Counted from the first letter of the stretch, positions 1-9,714 are shown. The stretch: 64,000 bases of DNA from Chitinophagales bacterium (GCA_947452995.1 CANGEV010000002.1:127172-191171), one strand, 5' to 3'. Numbers and translations: made by a program. The notes: a model not told the origin generated them from the sequence alone.

Positions 1-3
1 TAT

Positions 4-11
4 TATCTTTG
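4..11 (+). promoter_or_regulatory. -7 promoter element of the GlgA-like/DUF4270/glmS operon
   Basis: TATCTTTG matches the Bacteroidota -7 consensus TAnnTTTG and lies 44 bases before the first start codon. The -33 element would lie outside the window, so only half of the promoter can be judged. Confidence 0.5.
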
Positions 12-55
12 CAGACCTTTTATAATAGGCTCTTAGGGCTCGTTAATTATTAATT

Positions 56-871
56 ATGCACAAAAAAAGAATGTTGATCATTTCTCAAGAGATTAATCCT
101 TATTTGGATTATTCGAACATGGGGAAAATTGTCAACGACCTTTGTAAAAATCTTCAAAATCAAGAGGCTGAGTTACGTATTCTTATGCCTCGTTTTGGTA
201 ATATTAACGAAAGACGCCATCGCTTACATGAAGTAGTTCGATTAAGTGGTATCAACATCACAATGGGTGATGACGATATGCCTTTATTGATCAAAGTAGC
301 TAGTATTCCCGGTGTACGAATTCAAGTTTATTTTTTAGATAACGAAGAGTTTTTCAAACGTAAAAATGATCTTCGCGACGATAAAGGTAAATTCTATGAT
401 GACAATGCAGAACGTATGATATTTTTCTGTAAAGGTGCCATGGAAATCGTTAAAAAATTCGCGTGGCCTCCTGATGTAGTGCACTGCCACGGTTGGATGA
501 CTAGTTTGATTCCGTTCTACTTGAAAACAGCCTACAAAAAAGAACCTGTTTTCGCAAAATCGAAAGTTGTTTATTCCTTGTATGACAATGAATTTAAGGA
601 AACACTCAACAAGTCTTTCGCTGAATTAGCGATGTTGGAGAATGTGAAACCAAGCGAGTTCGATTTGTTCAAAAAGGGAACGCATGATTCTTTAATGGAA
701 GGTGCAATCGCCTTTGCTGACGGTATTGTAGCTGGTTCTGCAAATGTAGAAACAAAATTATTGGAGTTTGCAAAGTCTAAGAAAAAGTCAGTGATTCCTT
801 TCAATGGTATGGAAGAAGGATACCTGGACGCCTACAATGAATTCTACAAGAAAATGTTGGGAGCTAAGTAA
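56..871 (+). CDS. GlgA-like glycogen/starch synthase N-terminal domain protein
   Basis: This 271-residue protein resembles only the N-terminal Rossmann half of glycogen synthase (GT5). The opening MLIISQEINPYLDYSNMGK lines up with the start of GlgA, but the ADP-glucose-binding KTGGL motif of true GlgA is replaced by SNMGK. The C-terminal nucleotide-binding half is absent (GlgA is usually about 470-500 residues). Stand-alone proteins of this size beside DUF4270 and glmS genes recur in Bacteroidota. It is 14 bases upstream of the DUF4270 gene, in one apparent operon. A catalytic role in glycogen synthesis is doubtful; a regulatory or sugar-binding role is possible but unproven. Confidence 0.75.
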   Translation: MHKKRMLIISQEINPYLDYSNMGKIVNDLCKNLQNQEAELRILMPRFGNINERRHRLHEVVRLSGINITMGDDDMPLLIKVASIPGVRIQVYFLDNEEFFKRKNDLRDDKGKFYDDNAERMIFFCKGAMEIVKKFAWPPDVVHCHGWMTSLIPFYLKTAYKKEPVFAKSKVVYSLYDNEFKETLNKSFAELAMLENVKPSEFDLFKKGTHDSLMEGAIAFADGIVAGSANVETKLLEFAKSKKKSVIPFNGMEEGYLDAYNEFYKKMLGAK

Positions 872-885
872 GCACATTAACCAAA

Positions 886-2187
886 ATGAGAAATAATATT
901 CGTCATATTACCTTGCTTGCGCTTGTCATTACAACTGCCTTTTTATCGGCCTGTAAAGACAATCCTTATCTGTCCACCAGTACGATTCATCCGCATTCGA
1001 TGTTAGGTGCGAATGAAACCGATACGTTTACCGTTCGAACGACTACACTTCGCAGTGATTCGGTACTCGCCTCTGGCTTGTCGGCCTATAGCTTCGGACA
1101 AATTTCTTCCACACAGTTCGGAACAACCAAAGCAAGCGTTTATGCGCAATTTGATTTAATTGCAGATCAAATGAGTAGTTTTGGAACAGTCGATTCTGTC
1201 TTTTTTGTAGCCCAATACGCTAGCCTAATTGGCGATACAGGTACTCAAATGAATATAACACTGCAAGCGATTAATCCTTCTGGAAAGAAAATTGTCGCAG
1301 GAAAAAGCTATTTCTCAAATGAGACGTTCGACTTGCAAGCAAATACACTAGCAAATCAAACCATAAGTTGTCGGCCTAAGGATAGTGTTATAATCAATGG
1401 AAAGAAATTAGTACCACACATTCGTGTGCAAATTACGGATCAAAGCTTCCTTGCCTTATTGCAGGCTCAAACAGCCGCAACAGGCTTTTATAATAACACA
1501 GCTTTTCATAATGTTTGTAATGGTATTTATGTAGATGTTACTTCCATAAACGGCAACGCCATTATAAAGATGAACAACAGCTCTGGTGCTTATACAGGAC
1601 TGCTCGTTTATCACCATACAGGAACTGGAAAAGATACCAGCTCCTTGCTTAAAATGGGATACGGTTCTGTTGCGCATTTTAACCATGACTATACGAATGC
1701 AACGGTTGCGCAACATATCAATCAATTAAACGATAGCGTTGCTTATCTAGCAGGTTTTGGCGGCTTAATTACAAAAATTGATTTTCCGTATTTGTCCAAA
1801 TTGAATCACGTCATTGTTAACAGAGCACGATTGGTTGTGGAAGACTTGAACCCTTCTAATACAAAGTTTCCTGCGCCTGCTAACCTATATTTATATCGTA
1901 AAGATTCGATAGCGCAAGCCTTAGAAGATGTTTTACTTGGTTCTCCGTTTGGGGACCTATCTAATAGCGCTTACTTTGGCGGAAATAGAGCGACAAGTGG
2001 TATCTATACCTTCAATATCGCTCGTTTTATGCAACGTGTGGTGGATGGAACGTACAATAACTCGTTTAACGGATTTTATTTGAATGTCTTAGGACAATCA
2101 GTATATGGCAACCAAATTATTATAGGTGGTGGTACACACGCAACACATCGCCTCAAACTTAAAATGATTACAACTACATTAAAATAA
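886..2187 (+). CDS. DUF4270 family lipoprotein
   Basis: A 433-residue exported protein. The N-terminus has a basic start, a hydrophobic stretch and a lipobox ending LSAC at about residues 20-23, so it should be a lipid-anchored envelope protein. The rest is Ser/Thr/Asn-rich with beta-strand-like alternation, as in the Bacteroidota DUF4270 family, whose function is unknown. It sits between the GlgA-like gene and glmS (6-base gap to glmS), an arrangement common in the phylum, which suggests a link to cell-envelope sugar metabolism. No enzyme motif is visible. Confidence 0.8.
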   Translation: MRNNIRHITLLALVITTAFLSACKDNPYLSTSTIHPHSMLGANETDTFTVRTTTLRSDSVLASGLSAYSFGQISSTQFGTTKASVYAQFDLIADQMSSFGTVDSVFFVAQYASLIGDTGTQMNITLQAINPSGKKIVAGKSYFSNETFDLQANTLANQTISCRPKDSVIINGKKLVPHIRVQITDQSFLALLQAQTAATGFYNNTAFHNVCNGIYVDVTSINGNAIIKMNNSSGAYTGLLVYHHTGTGKDTSSLLKMGYGSVAHFNHDYTNATVAQHINQLNDSVAYLAGFGGLITKIDFPYLSKLNHVIVNRARLVVEDLNPSNTKFPAPANLYLYRKDSIAQALEDVLLGSPFGDLSNSAYFGGNRATSGIYTFNIARFMQRVVDGTYNNSFNGFYLNVLGQSVYGNQIIIGGGTHATHRLKLKMITTTLK

Positions 2188-2193
2188 AGCATT

Positions 2194-4032
2194 ATGTGTG
2201 GAATTGTTGGTTACATCGGAAAAAAGGAAGCTTATCCTATTCTTATTAAAGGCTTACATCGCCTAGAATATCGCGGTTATGATAGTGCAGGTGTTGCCTT
2301 ATTAAGCGATGACTTACGCACCTATAAATGTGTAGGTAAAGTAAGCGACCTTGAAAAATTTACGGAAGGTAAGAATATTAAAGGCTCCATTGGAATCGGT
2401 CATACACGTTGGGCAACTCACGGAGAACCAAATGATACAAACGCACATCCGCATTATAGCGAAAGTAAAAACTTAGCAATCATCCATAATGGGATTATTG
2501 AAAACTATGCTCCGTTAAAAGAGGAGATGAAGTCGAGAGGCCATATCTTTTTAAGTGATACCGATACGGAAGTTTTAATTCATCTGATTGAAGATATTAT
2601 GATGAATGAGAAAATTGATTTGGAAGAAGCGGTCCGCGAAGCATTGCAAGAAGTGCACGGCGCTTATGCTATTGTAATCGTTTCTAAAAATCATCCGGAT
2701 CGTTTAATCTGTGCCCGTAAGGGAAGTCCTCTTGTAATCGGAATCGGGGAACAAGAATTTTATATAGCAAGTGATGCAACGCCGATTGTTGAATATACTA
2801 AAAATGTAATTTACTTAGATGACGAGGAAGTTGCAGTAGTTACAAATACGGGCGAATTAAGTATTAAAACAATTCGCAACCAAGAAAAAACGCCATATAT
2901 CCAAAAGCTCGAAATGCAGTTGGAAATGCTGGAGAAAGGGGGGTATGATCACTTTATGTTAAAGGAAATCTACGAACAACCTCGTTCTATCAAAGATACC
3001 ATGCGTGGACGTTTGCACGTAGATAAAGGGATTATCAAGTTGGGTGGTTTAGTGGATTATGAGAAAAAGCTTTCTCAAGCTGAACGTATCATTATCGTTG
3101 CTTGTGGAACTTCATGGCACGCTGGATTAGTCGGTGAGTACCTTTTTGAGGAGCTTTCTAGAATTCCTGTTGAAGTAGAATATGCTTCTGAATTCCGCTA
3201 TCGTAATCCTGTAATTTCTGAAAAAGATGTCGTAATTGCAATTTCACAATCTGGTGAAACTGCAGATACTTTAGCTGCCCTCGAATTGGCAAAATCAAAA
3301 GGAGCGACCATTCTTGGTATTTGTAATGTGATTGGTTCGTCTATCGCACGTATCACACATGCCGGTTCATACACACATGCCGGTCCAGAAATCGGTGTAG
3401 CCTCAACAAAAGCATTTACCTCGCAAGTAATGGTGCTTACGTTAATGGCTATCATGACAGGTCATAAACGTGGTGTTATCACCGAATCTCGCTATCACCA
3501 ACTGATTAATGAATTAGAAAATATCCCTGAAAAGGTAAAGCGTGTATTGGAAACAGATGAGAAGATAAAAGCCATTGCCGCTGAATTTAAGGACGCGCAT
3601 AATTTCTTATACTTAGGACGTGGTTACAACTTCCCAGTAGCGCTAGAAGGCGCATTGAAGCTGAAAGAAATTTCTTATATCCATGCGGAAGGTTATCCTG
3701 CAGCAGAAATGAAGCATGGTCCAATTGCCTTGATTGATGAAAAAATGCCGGTTGTTTTCTTGTGTAACAACCAGTCTGCCTACGAGAAAATCGTGAGCAA
3801 TATTCAAGAGGTAAAGGCACGTAAAGGTCGTGTAATTGGTATAGTAGAGGAGGGTGATCAAATTATTACCGACCTCAGTGAATTCGCCATTGCAATTCCT
3901 TCTACCGAAGAACCATTCTCACCATTACTTGCTTCGATTCCACTACAATTACTCGCGTATCATATCGCTGTAATGCGCGGATGTAATGTGGATCAACCGC
4001 GTAACCTCGCAAAATCTGTAACTGTAGAATAA
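2194..4032 (+). CDS. glmS: glutamine-fructose-6-phosphate aminotransferase (isomerizing)
   Basis: GlmS makes glucosamine-6-phosphate from fructose-6-phosphate and glutamine, the first committed step to UDP-GlcNAc for peptidoglycan and lipid A. The 612-residue length is normal. Cys2 of MCGIVGYIG is the glutaminase nucleophile; the class II amidotransferase domain covers about residues 1-220 and carries HTRWATHG. Two SIS domains follow (VACGTSWHAG near 305, LGRGYNFPVALEGALKLKE near 475), and the C-terminus ends LAKSVTVE as in the family. It is the last gene of its operon and is followed at once by a terminator. Confidence 0.98.
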   Translation: MCGIVGYIGKKEAYPILIKGLHRLEYRGYDSAGVALLSDDLRTYKCVGKVSDLEKFTEGKNIKGSIGIGHTRWATHGEPNDTNAHPHYSESKNLAIIHNGIIENYAPLKEEMKSRGHIFLSDTDTEVLIHLIEDIMMNEKIDLEEAVREALQEVHGAYAIVIVSKNHPDRLICARKGSPLVIGIGEQEFYIASDATPIVEYTKNVIYLDDEEVAVVTNTGELSIKTIRNQEKTPYIQKLEMQLEMLEKGGYDHFMLKEIYEQPRSIKDTMRGRLHVDKGIIKLGGLVDYEKKLSQAERIIIVACGTSWHAGLVGEYLFEELSRIPVEVEYASEFRYRNPVISEKDVVIAISQSGETADTLAALELAKSKGATILGICNVIGSSIARITHAGSYTHAGPEIGVASTKAFTSQVMVLTLMAIMTGHKRGVITESRYHQLINELENIPEKVKRVLETDEKIKAIAAEFKDAHNFLYLGRGYNFPVALEGALKLKEISYIHAEGYPAAEMKHGPIALIDEKMPVVFLCNNQSAYEKIVSNIQEVKARKGRVIGIVEEGDQIITDLSEFAIAIPSTEEPFSPLLASIPLQLLAYHIAVMRGCNVDQPRNLAKSVTVE

Positions 4033-4060
4033 AAAAAAGCAGGCTTGCCTGCTTTTTTTC
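4031..4060 (+). terminator. intrinsic terminator after glmS
   Basis: AGCAGG-CTTG-CCTGCT hairpin preceded by an A-run and followed by seven T. It begins at the glmS stop codon. It also argues that the next gene starts at the ATG at 4066 and not at a TTG inside the hairpin. Confidence 0.85.
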
Positions 4061-4065
4061 TATAT

Positions 4066-4935
4066 ATGATTTCTGTTGTAATACCTGTCTTTAATAATGC
4101 TGCCCAGCTCCCTAAATTAATACCGGAGCTACATATGGTATTTTCAGAACTAAACATCCCTTTCGAAGTTATTCTTGTGGACGACGCTTCTAAGGATACT
4201 TCGCTCGATGTTTGCAAACAACTCGCTCGCGAACTTAAATTCGTAAAAAGTATTGCACTATCGCATAACGTCGGACAACATAAGGCAATCTTCAAAGGGC
4301 TTCAGAAAACTAAAGGTGATAAGGTTTTAATCATGGATGCTGATGGACAAGATTCTCCTGCTGTAATTCATGAATTATATCAGAATGCAATAAATGATAT
4401 AGACGCTGTTTTGGTTGTGCGTCAAAACAGAAAATCAAAACTCGCTGATCGAATTTCATCCTTTCTTTTTTATTTTGTTTGGAGTCTATTGGGTCAGAAA
4501 AAAGCTAAGGCTCACGCATCAAATTTCGGACTTTATAGTAAGAGTCTAATTGATGCAATTCTGTCTACTAACTTGCCACCTTATAGTATGCAGTTGATTG
4601 CATTAAAGCTGAATGCCCCACTAAAATATATTAACGCCGAGCACAGAGAGTCTGCTACCAGTGCATATAATTTAAAAAAACGTTGGGAGCTAGCTGTCAA
4701 GATCTTTTACCTATATGCCTACAAATCGTTAAGACGTTTACTGCTAATTGGTATCGTGTTTATTTTAGTGGCAAATTCGATACTCGTACGTTTTCTTTTG
4801 AAAGGGTACGCTAATCTTAAATGGCCTATGGTAGACGCCTTCCTGATAAGCATTTTTATGCTTTTAGGCGCAATGTTTTTATTTTTATTCTTCTCCTGTT
4901 ATCGAGTTAAAAAACATAATTTACAAATTGATTAA
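4066..4935 (+). CDS. membrane-anchored family 2 glycosyltransferase
   Basis: A 289-residue GT2 enzyme. It opens with MISVVIPVFNN, followed by the nucleotide-sugar motif ILVDDASKDTS and a DADGQD metal-binding site. Two C-terminal membrane helices (about residues 225-250 and 258-282) resemble polyprenyl-phosphate glycosyltransferases of the ArnC/DPM type, so a lipid-linked sugar at the inner membrane is the likely product. The ATG at 4066 is chosen because the upstream in-frame TTG lies in the glmS terminator. The next gene follows after 4 bases. The sugar donor cannot be named. Confidence 0.85.
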   Translation: MISVVIPVFNNAAQLPKLIPELHMVFSELNIPFEVILVDDASKDTSLDVCKQLARELKFVKSIALSHNVGQHKAIFKGLQKTKGDKVLIMDADGQDSPAVIHELYQNAINDIDAVLVVRQNRKSKLADRISSFLFYFVWSLLGQKKAKAHASNFGLYSKSLIDAILSTNLPPYSMQLIALKLNAPLKYINAEHRESATSAYNLKKRWELAVKIFYLYAYKSLRRLLLIGIVFILVANSILVRFLLKGYANLKWPMVDAFLISIFMLLGAMFLFLFFSCYRVKKHNLQID

Positions 4936-4939
4936 TTAG

Positions 4940-6217
4940 ATGCTTCAAAAATTACTCTTCCTACTTTTATCCGTATTGGCGGCTACCAATCTATTAGTTG
5001 CACAACAAAAAAAATCTGCATTATTCATTGGCAACTCTTATGTAGGTGTTAATAACTTGCCGCAAACAACTGCATTCGTTGCTTTAAGTTTAGGCGATAC
5101 ATTACTGTCTAGTGCCTATACCCCTGGAGGGTATACCTTTCAGCAACATAGCAGTGATATAAACTGTATTAACGCCATTAATAGCATGCCTTGGGATTTT
5201 GTCGCCCTGCAAGAACAAAGTCAACGACCATCCTTTCCGCAAGCACAAGTTGAACAAGAAGTTTTTCCTTTCGCAAAATCCTTGGATAGCTTAATTCACT
5301 TGAATAATCCATGCACGAAGACTTTATTTTACATGACATGGGGACGAAAAAATGGGGATGCATCGAATTGCGCTGCCTGGCCGCCAATATGTTCTTATAC
5401 AGGGATGGATGATTTATTGCGTCAACGTTACGAGTTTATGGCCGATACGAACCATGCCGCCTGTGCTCCGGTAGGTGCTGTGTGGCGCTACATCCGAACA
5501 CATTACACAAGTTTAAATTTGTATCAAGCGGATGAAAGTCATCCTACGCTCGAAGGAACCTTTGCCGCTGCTTGTACCTTTAACACCTTGATTTTTCACC
5601 GTGATCCAATGCTAATATCCTATAATAATGGGATCGCAACTAATATAGTCGATAGCATTAAAATGGCCGTGAAAGCAGTTGCATTCGATAGCCTTTGGTA
5701 TTGGGAAAGAAATCCACGTGTTACAAAAGCAGGCTTTATCCCGACTATTAATGGTGCTAATGTGCAATTTCAAAATACTTCTACTTTCGCTTCTTCCTAT
5801 CAATGGAGTTTTGGTGATAATACTAGTGATACTGTAAATAGCCCTTCACATACGTATGCTACGCCTGGGACCTATTCTGTCACACTAATAGCAACTGGTT
5901 GTGGCCTTAATGATACAATCATTTCTGCTATTCAAATTGTGTCAGATTCTGCTACATCAAGCAACCTTTCTGTAATTGCAAAGTCCAAATTAAATACCTT
6001 TTGGAAAGACAATCAATTACACCTAAACGCTAGTGATCTTGCGGTAAACTTCATCATTAATCTTTACAATGTAAACGGACAATTACAAGAATCTTCATCT
6101 TGGAATCCTTCAAAAGGTGAGTGGGTAAGTCGCACTTATCCGTTACAGCAATTGATATATATCAAGCTAGAATCTCAAAATTGTAACGTAACTTTGAAAA
6201 CTTTATCTGCTGAATAA
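4940..6217 (+). CDS. secreted SGNH-type hydrolase-like protein with PKD domain
   Basis: A 425-residue exported protein with a signal peptide (about residues 1-21, ending LLVAQ). Residues about 27-235 look like an SGNH/DUF4886 hydrolase: FIGNSYVG supplies a Ser block, WDFVALQEQSQ follows, and DESHPTLEG gives a C-terminal D-x-x-H dyad. A PKD domain follows (SFGDNTSDTVNSPSHTY, about 285-325). The last 80 residues look like a degenerate type IX secretion C-terminal domain (INLYNVNGQL). It may act on surface glycans or esters. Substrate and export route are inferred. Confidence 0.7.
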   Translation: MLQKLLFLLLSVLAATNLLVAQQKKSALFIGNSYVGVNNLPQTTAFVALSLGDTLLSSAYTPGGYTFQQHSSDINCINAINSMPWDFVALQEQSQRPSFPQAQVEQEVFPFAKSLDSLIHLNNPCTKTLFYMTWGRKNGDASNCAAWPPICSYTGMDDLLRQRYEFMADTNHAACAPVGAVWRYIRTHYTSLNLYQADESHPTLEGTFAAACTFNTLIFHRDPMLISYNNGIATNIVDSIKMAVKAVAFDSLWYWERNPRVTKAGFIPTINGANVQFQNTSTFASSYQWSFGDNTSDTVNSPSHTYATPGTYSVTLIATGCGLNDTIISAIQIVSDSATSSNLSVIAKSKLNTFWKDNQLHLNASDLAVNFIINLYNVNGQLQESSSWNPSKGEWVSRTYPLQQLIYIKLESQNCNVTLKTLSAE

Positions 6218-6239
6218 TGTTCAGTATAAAACAAATTGT

Positions 6240-7370
6240 ATGTCAGCACACGTAGAAGAGTTGTTGCAAAAAGCATTGCGGTTCGAGTTTCTAACTGCAG
6301 AAGAAGGTATAGTTTTATTTAATGAAGCAAAAACTGCCGATCTTGCCTTTGTTGCAAATGAATTACGAAAGATCCAAAAGCCCGACGGGAAAGTAACTTG
6401 GCAAATTGATCGTAATGTCAATACGACCAATGTCTGTGTAGCAAATTGTAAATTCTGTAATTTCTTTCGCGTACCTGGTCATGCTGAGTCCTATGTAACT
6501 GATATCGAAACCTATAAGAGGAAAATTGAAGAAACGATCATGTATGGCGGCGACCAATTGCTTTTGCAAGGTGGCCATAATCCTGAACTAGGTTTGGCCT
6601 ATTATGTAGATCTGTTCTCTACTTTGAAAAAATTGTACCCAACGATAAAGTTACATGCACTCGGGCCTCCTGAAATTGTACATATTTCCTCTATTTCTGG
6701 TACGACCTATCGCCAAACATTACAAGCACTTAAAGACGCAGGTCTGGATAGTTTGCCAGGTGCCGGAGCCGAGATTTTGAATGATCGCGTTCGTCGACTA
6801 ATCTCCAATGGCAAATGTTCTGCACAAGAGTGGTTAGATGTGATGAAAGAAGCACACCAATTGGATATCACAACTTCGGGCACCATGATGTTCGGCCATA
6901 TTGAAACTATTGAAGAACGTTTCGAACATCTAGTCAAAATTCGTGAAGTTCAGGCAATGAAGCCTGCTCATGCAAAGGGGTTCCTTGCTTTCATCGCCTG
7001 GACCTTCCAAGATGTAGATACTTTGTTACAATCACTAAAAGGTGTACACAATCAAACGACGGATGAAGAGTACTTACGTATGGTTTCGTTGTGTCGTATC
7101 ATGCTTCCAAATATTATCAATATCCAAGCTTCATGGTTGACGGTAGGTAAAAAAACAGCACAGTTATCCTTGCATGCCGGAGCAAATGATTGGGGTAGTA
7201 TTATGATTGAAGAGAATGTTGTCTCTGCAGCAGGTGCTCCGCATCGCTTTACTTATAAAACGATTCAAGAAGGAATTAGAGAAGCAGGTTTCGAACCTCA
7301 ACTTCGCGACCAACAATACAACTATCGCGAGATACCTTCTACCATAAAAGAGCAAGTAATCGATTATTAA
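6240..7370 (+). CDS. mqnC: cyclic dehypoxanthinyl futalosine synthase (radical SAM)
   Basis: MqnC performs the radical cyclization in the futalosine route to menaquinone. Cys66, Cys70 and Cys73 of CVANCKFC bind the 4Fe-4S cluster. GGDQLLLQGGHNPELGL, LDSLPGAGAEILNDRVR and TMMFGHIETIEERFEHL are typical of MqnC; the latter and the GFLAFIAWTFQ block favour MqnC over the paralogue MqnE. The 376-residue length is normal. The start lies 22 bases after the SGNH gene. No other menaquinone gene is in the window, as expected for this scattered pathway. Confidence 0.93.
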   Translation: MSAHVEELLQKALRFEFLTAEEGIVLFNEAKTADLAFVANELRKIQKPDGKVTWQIDRNVNTTNVCVANCKFCNFFRVPGHAESYVTDIETYKRKIEETIMYGGDQLLLQGGHNPELGLAYYVDLFSTLKKLYPTIKLHALGPPEIVHISSISGTTYRQTLQALKDAGLDSLPGAGAEILNDRVRRLISNGKCSAQEWLDVMKEAHQLDITTSGTMMFGHIETIEERFEHLVKIREVQAMKPAHAKGFLAFIAWTFQDVDTLLQSLKGVHNQTTDEEYLRMVSLCRIMLPNIINIQASWLTVGKKTAQLSLHAGANDWGSIMIEENVVSAAGAPHRFTYKTIQEGIREAGFEPQLRDQQYNYREIPSTIKEQVIDY

Positions 7371-7382
7371 AATCGAATCTAT

Positions 7383-7420
7383 CAAAACAAAAGGCCTAGA
7401 ATATTCTAGGCCTTTTGTTT
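7383..7420. terminator. bidirectional terminator between convergent mqnC and RCC1 gene
   Basis: A perfect 38-base palindrome centred at 7401/7402 (core AAAAGGCCTAGAATATTC and its complement) with A- and T-rich flanks. It can form the same hairpin on both strands and serves both convergent genes. Confidence 0.9.
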
Positions 7421-7435
7421 TTTATGAACTAAAAT

Positions 7436-9658
7436 TTATCTCCCCCAATTAATCGCTGTTTTGCTGATCTGAGCTAAGTCCATGTTAGAGTTATAATTGC
7501 TAAGTACAAAGGCATGAGCGCCTGAATTACTTAACTCGCCAGTTGAATTTAACCATACCGTTGAACGGTAAGCGCCACAAATCATAGTTAAATCATTCAT
7601 GTTGCGTTGTTGAACCGGTATGCGAGAACTAATCAGTTGCCCATCTCCAAATTGACCTAAACCATTGTCTCCCCAAACCGCAACTGCTCCGCTAGCTAAT
7701 AATGCAATTGAATGAGCGCCGCCTGTTGAAATCTGCTTAACATCCTTCAGGCCGTTAATTATTTTCGGTGAATATGAATTAAGTGTACTCCCGTCAGCCA
7801 ATTGCCCCAAATCATTATATCCCCAAGTCTGTACCTGTCCATTTGATTGTAATGCTAATCCATGATTAAATGAACTGCTTAAGCTGATTATATTTTCTAG
7901 CTTTCCGATTTTTACGGGCTTATTACTCGCACTCATTTTCCCACATCCTAATTGTCCCAAATCGTTCGCGCCCCAAGCCCAAACACTTCCGTCTGCCGCT
8001 AAAGCCATTGAATGTTTTTCTCCCGCAACTATCGCAATAATATCTTCTAAGCCTGCGACCACTTTTGGTTGTAATGAATTTCTTGTATTGCCAATGCCTA
8101 ACTGACCAAACTTGTTCTGTCCCCAACTCCACACCGTACCATCTGCTTGTAAAGCCAAGGTATGATAGGTGCCCGCTGCTATCGCTTTTACATGTTCTAA
8201 ATTGCTAACTTCAATTGCTTGCTCAACTACTTTGCTGCTGTCAGTGCATTGACCATAGCCGTTCACACCCCAACACATGATATGCCCATTGCCTAATAAT
8301 GCAACACTATGAAAACTGCCTGCAGCAATTGCTTGAACGTTTTGTAAAATTACTGTACCAGCGTTAAATGGGTTGTTACTTTGGTTATAATCATTATTAC
8401 CCACAGCAACTACATCTCCCTTTCCATTCAATAATAGCAGATGCTCTGATTTTGTTGAAACAGCAATAATCTCACGGTAGTTTATTTTCGACTGTAGATA
8501 CATTGCCGATGATTGATGCGGAGTGATTAATCCCAATTGACCTTCTGTATGACTACCCCAAACCAATACTTTTCCATCGTCTCTAACTGCAATAGAATGG
8601 TTACTGCTGCTCGATAATGAACGAATCGAATGATTACGATTTATTATAATAGGATAACTAATGTGATTCACGTCTATGGCTAATTGATTTAATGTATTGT
8701 CTCCCCAACCATAGAGCTCTCCAGATGTATTAAGGGCCATTGAATGACGAATACCTGCCTGAATGCCAACAATATGTTCCACTTCCATTATCAATTGAGG
8801 AATAGCCTGATTGTTTATGTTGTTGATACCTAATTGCCCAAATGAATTATCACCAAAACTATATACTTGCCCCTTTGCACTTAATGCCATTGAATGTTCA
8901 CCGCCTGCACTTATGCGAATGATGTCATGTAATGATGGAATAATTTGTGGTGTTAATATACGTGAAAAATGACCCAAGCCTAATTGCCCATATGCATTAT
9001 TCCCCCAAGCATAAACATCTCCTTTTGCACTCAAGGCTAAATTATGCGCGACCCCAGCACTAATTGATTTAATATTGTCACCTAGGCTCATAATTTTAGT
9101 CGGTGCATTTCTTGAAATCAAATCGCCAATTCCTAATTCTCCGTTTTCATTGCCCCCCCAAACATAAATTTGACCAGCAGCACTTAAGGCTAAAACATGG
9201 TCCCCATTTGCACTGATTTCCTTAATAGCAGGAAGATTCTCGACTCTTGTTGCAGTAAATACGTCCTTATTATCTCCATTACCACATTGCCCAAATTGAT
9301 TATTGCCCCAACAAAACACCTCTCCATCCTGATTTAAAGCAACAGAAAAATATAATCCAGCACTAACCTGAGTGATATGCTGTAAGTTTGAAACTGCAAT
9401 GATATCTGAGCTTGACTTTGAACTGCTATTACCTATACCTAATTGACCATGCTCATTTGCACCACAACTTAATACCTTGCCGTTCTGAATAAAAAGAGAA
9501 TGATTATACCCGGTGGCTGTATTGCCTTGGGCCATACTAATACCATAAGTCATAACTAATACCAGTAGTATTAAAAGTAGGCCCAAAACAAAGAGTTCAA
9601 GTACATGCCCTAAGCGTTTGTGCAAGAACTGTAGACGAAAGGATGAAGTGCGTGCCAT
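7436..9658 (-). CDS. membrane-anchored RCC1-repeat double beta-propeller protein
   Basis: A 740-residue protein with a short basic N-terminus, one hydrophobic segment (about residues 22-46, could also be an uncleaved signal), then RCC1 repeats to the end. Fourteen repeat cores can be counted, such as CWGNNQFGQCGNGD, AWGNNAYGQLGLGH and SWGQNKFGQLGIGN; the last is degenerate. Fourteen blades suggest two seven-bladed propellers in tandem. In eukaryotes RCC1 is a Ran exchange factor; bacterial members are mostly of unknown role, probably protein binding outside the inner membrane. The ATG at 9658 is preferred over a TTG at 9676 because a TAAGTTTG -7 element lies at 9679-9686. Confidence 0.88.
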   Translation of the reverse strand: MARTSSFRLQFLHKRLGHVLELFVLGLLLILLVLVMTYGISMAQGNTATGYNHSLFIQNGKVLSCGANEHGQLGIGNSSSKSSSDIIAVSNLQHITQVSAGLYFSVALNQDGEVFCWGNNQFGQCGNGDNKDVFTATRVENLPAIKEISANGDHVLALSAAGQIYVWGGNENGELGIGDLISRNAPTKIMSLGDNIKSISAGVAHNLALSAKGDVYAWGNNAYGQLGLGHFSRILTPQIIPSLHDIIRISAGGEHSMALSAKGQVYSFGDNSFGQLGINNINNQAIPQLIMEVEHIVGIQAGIRHSMALNTSGELYGWGDNTLNQLAIDVNHISYPIIINRNHSIRSLSSSSNHSIAVRDDGKVLVWGSHTEGQLGLITPHQSSAMYLQSKINYREIIAVSTKSEHLLLLNGKGDVVAVGNNDYNQSNNPFNAGTVILQNVQAIAAGSFHSVALLGNGHIMCWGVNGYGQCTDSSKVVEQAIEVSNLEHVKAIAAGTYHTLALQADGTVWSWGQNKFGQLGIGNTRNSLQPKVVAGLEDIIAIVAGEKHSMALAADGSVWAWGANDLGQLGCGKMSASNKPVKIGKLENIISLSSSFNHGLALQSNGQVQTWGYNDLGQLADGSTLNSYSPKIINGLKDVKQISTGGAHSIALLASGAVAVWGDNGLGQFGDGQLISSRIPVQQRNMNDLTMICGAYRSTVWLNSTGELSNSGAHAFVLSNYNSNMDLAQISKTAINWGR

Positions 9659-9678
9659 AGGTTTGTTTTTTGTCAATT

Positions 9679-9686
9679 CAAACTTA
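9679..9686 (-). promoter_or_regulatory. -7 promoter element of the RCC1 gene
   Basis: Read on the minus strand the site is TAAGTTTG, a match to TAnnTTTG, 20 bases before the chosen ATG. A convincing -33 TTTG at the usual spacing is not seen. Confidence 0.5.
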
Positions 9687-9714
9687 CCCCATTTTCAAGC
9701 CTAATCTTATCCTA

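Noticed and set aside
4045-4065. Earlier TTG start of the glycosyltransferase
   Set aside because: It lies inside the glmS terminator hairpin.
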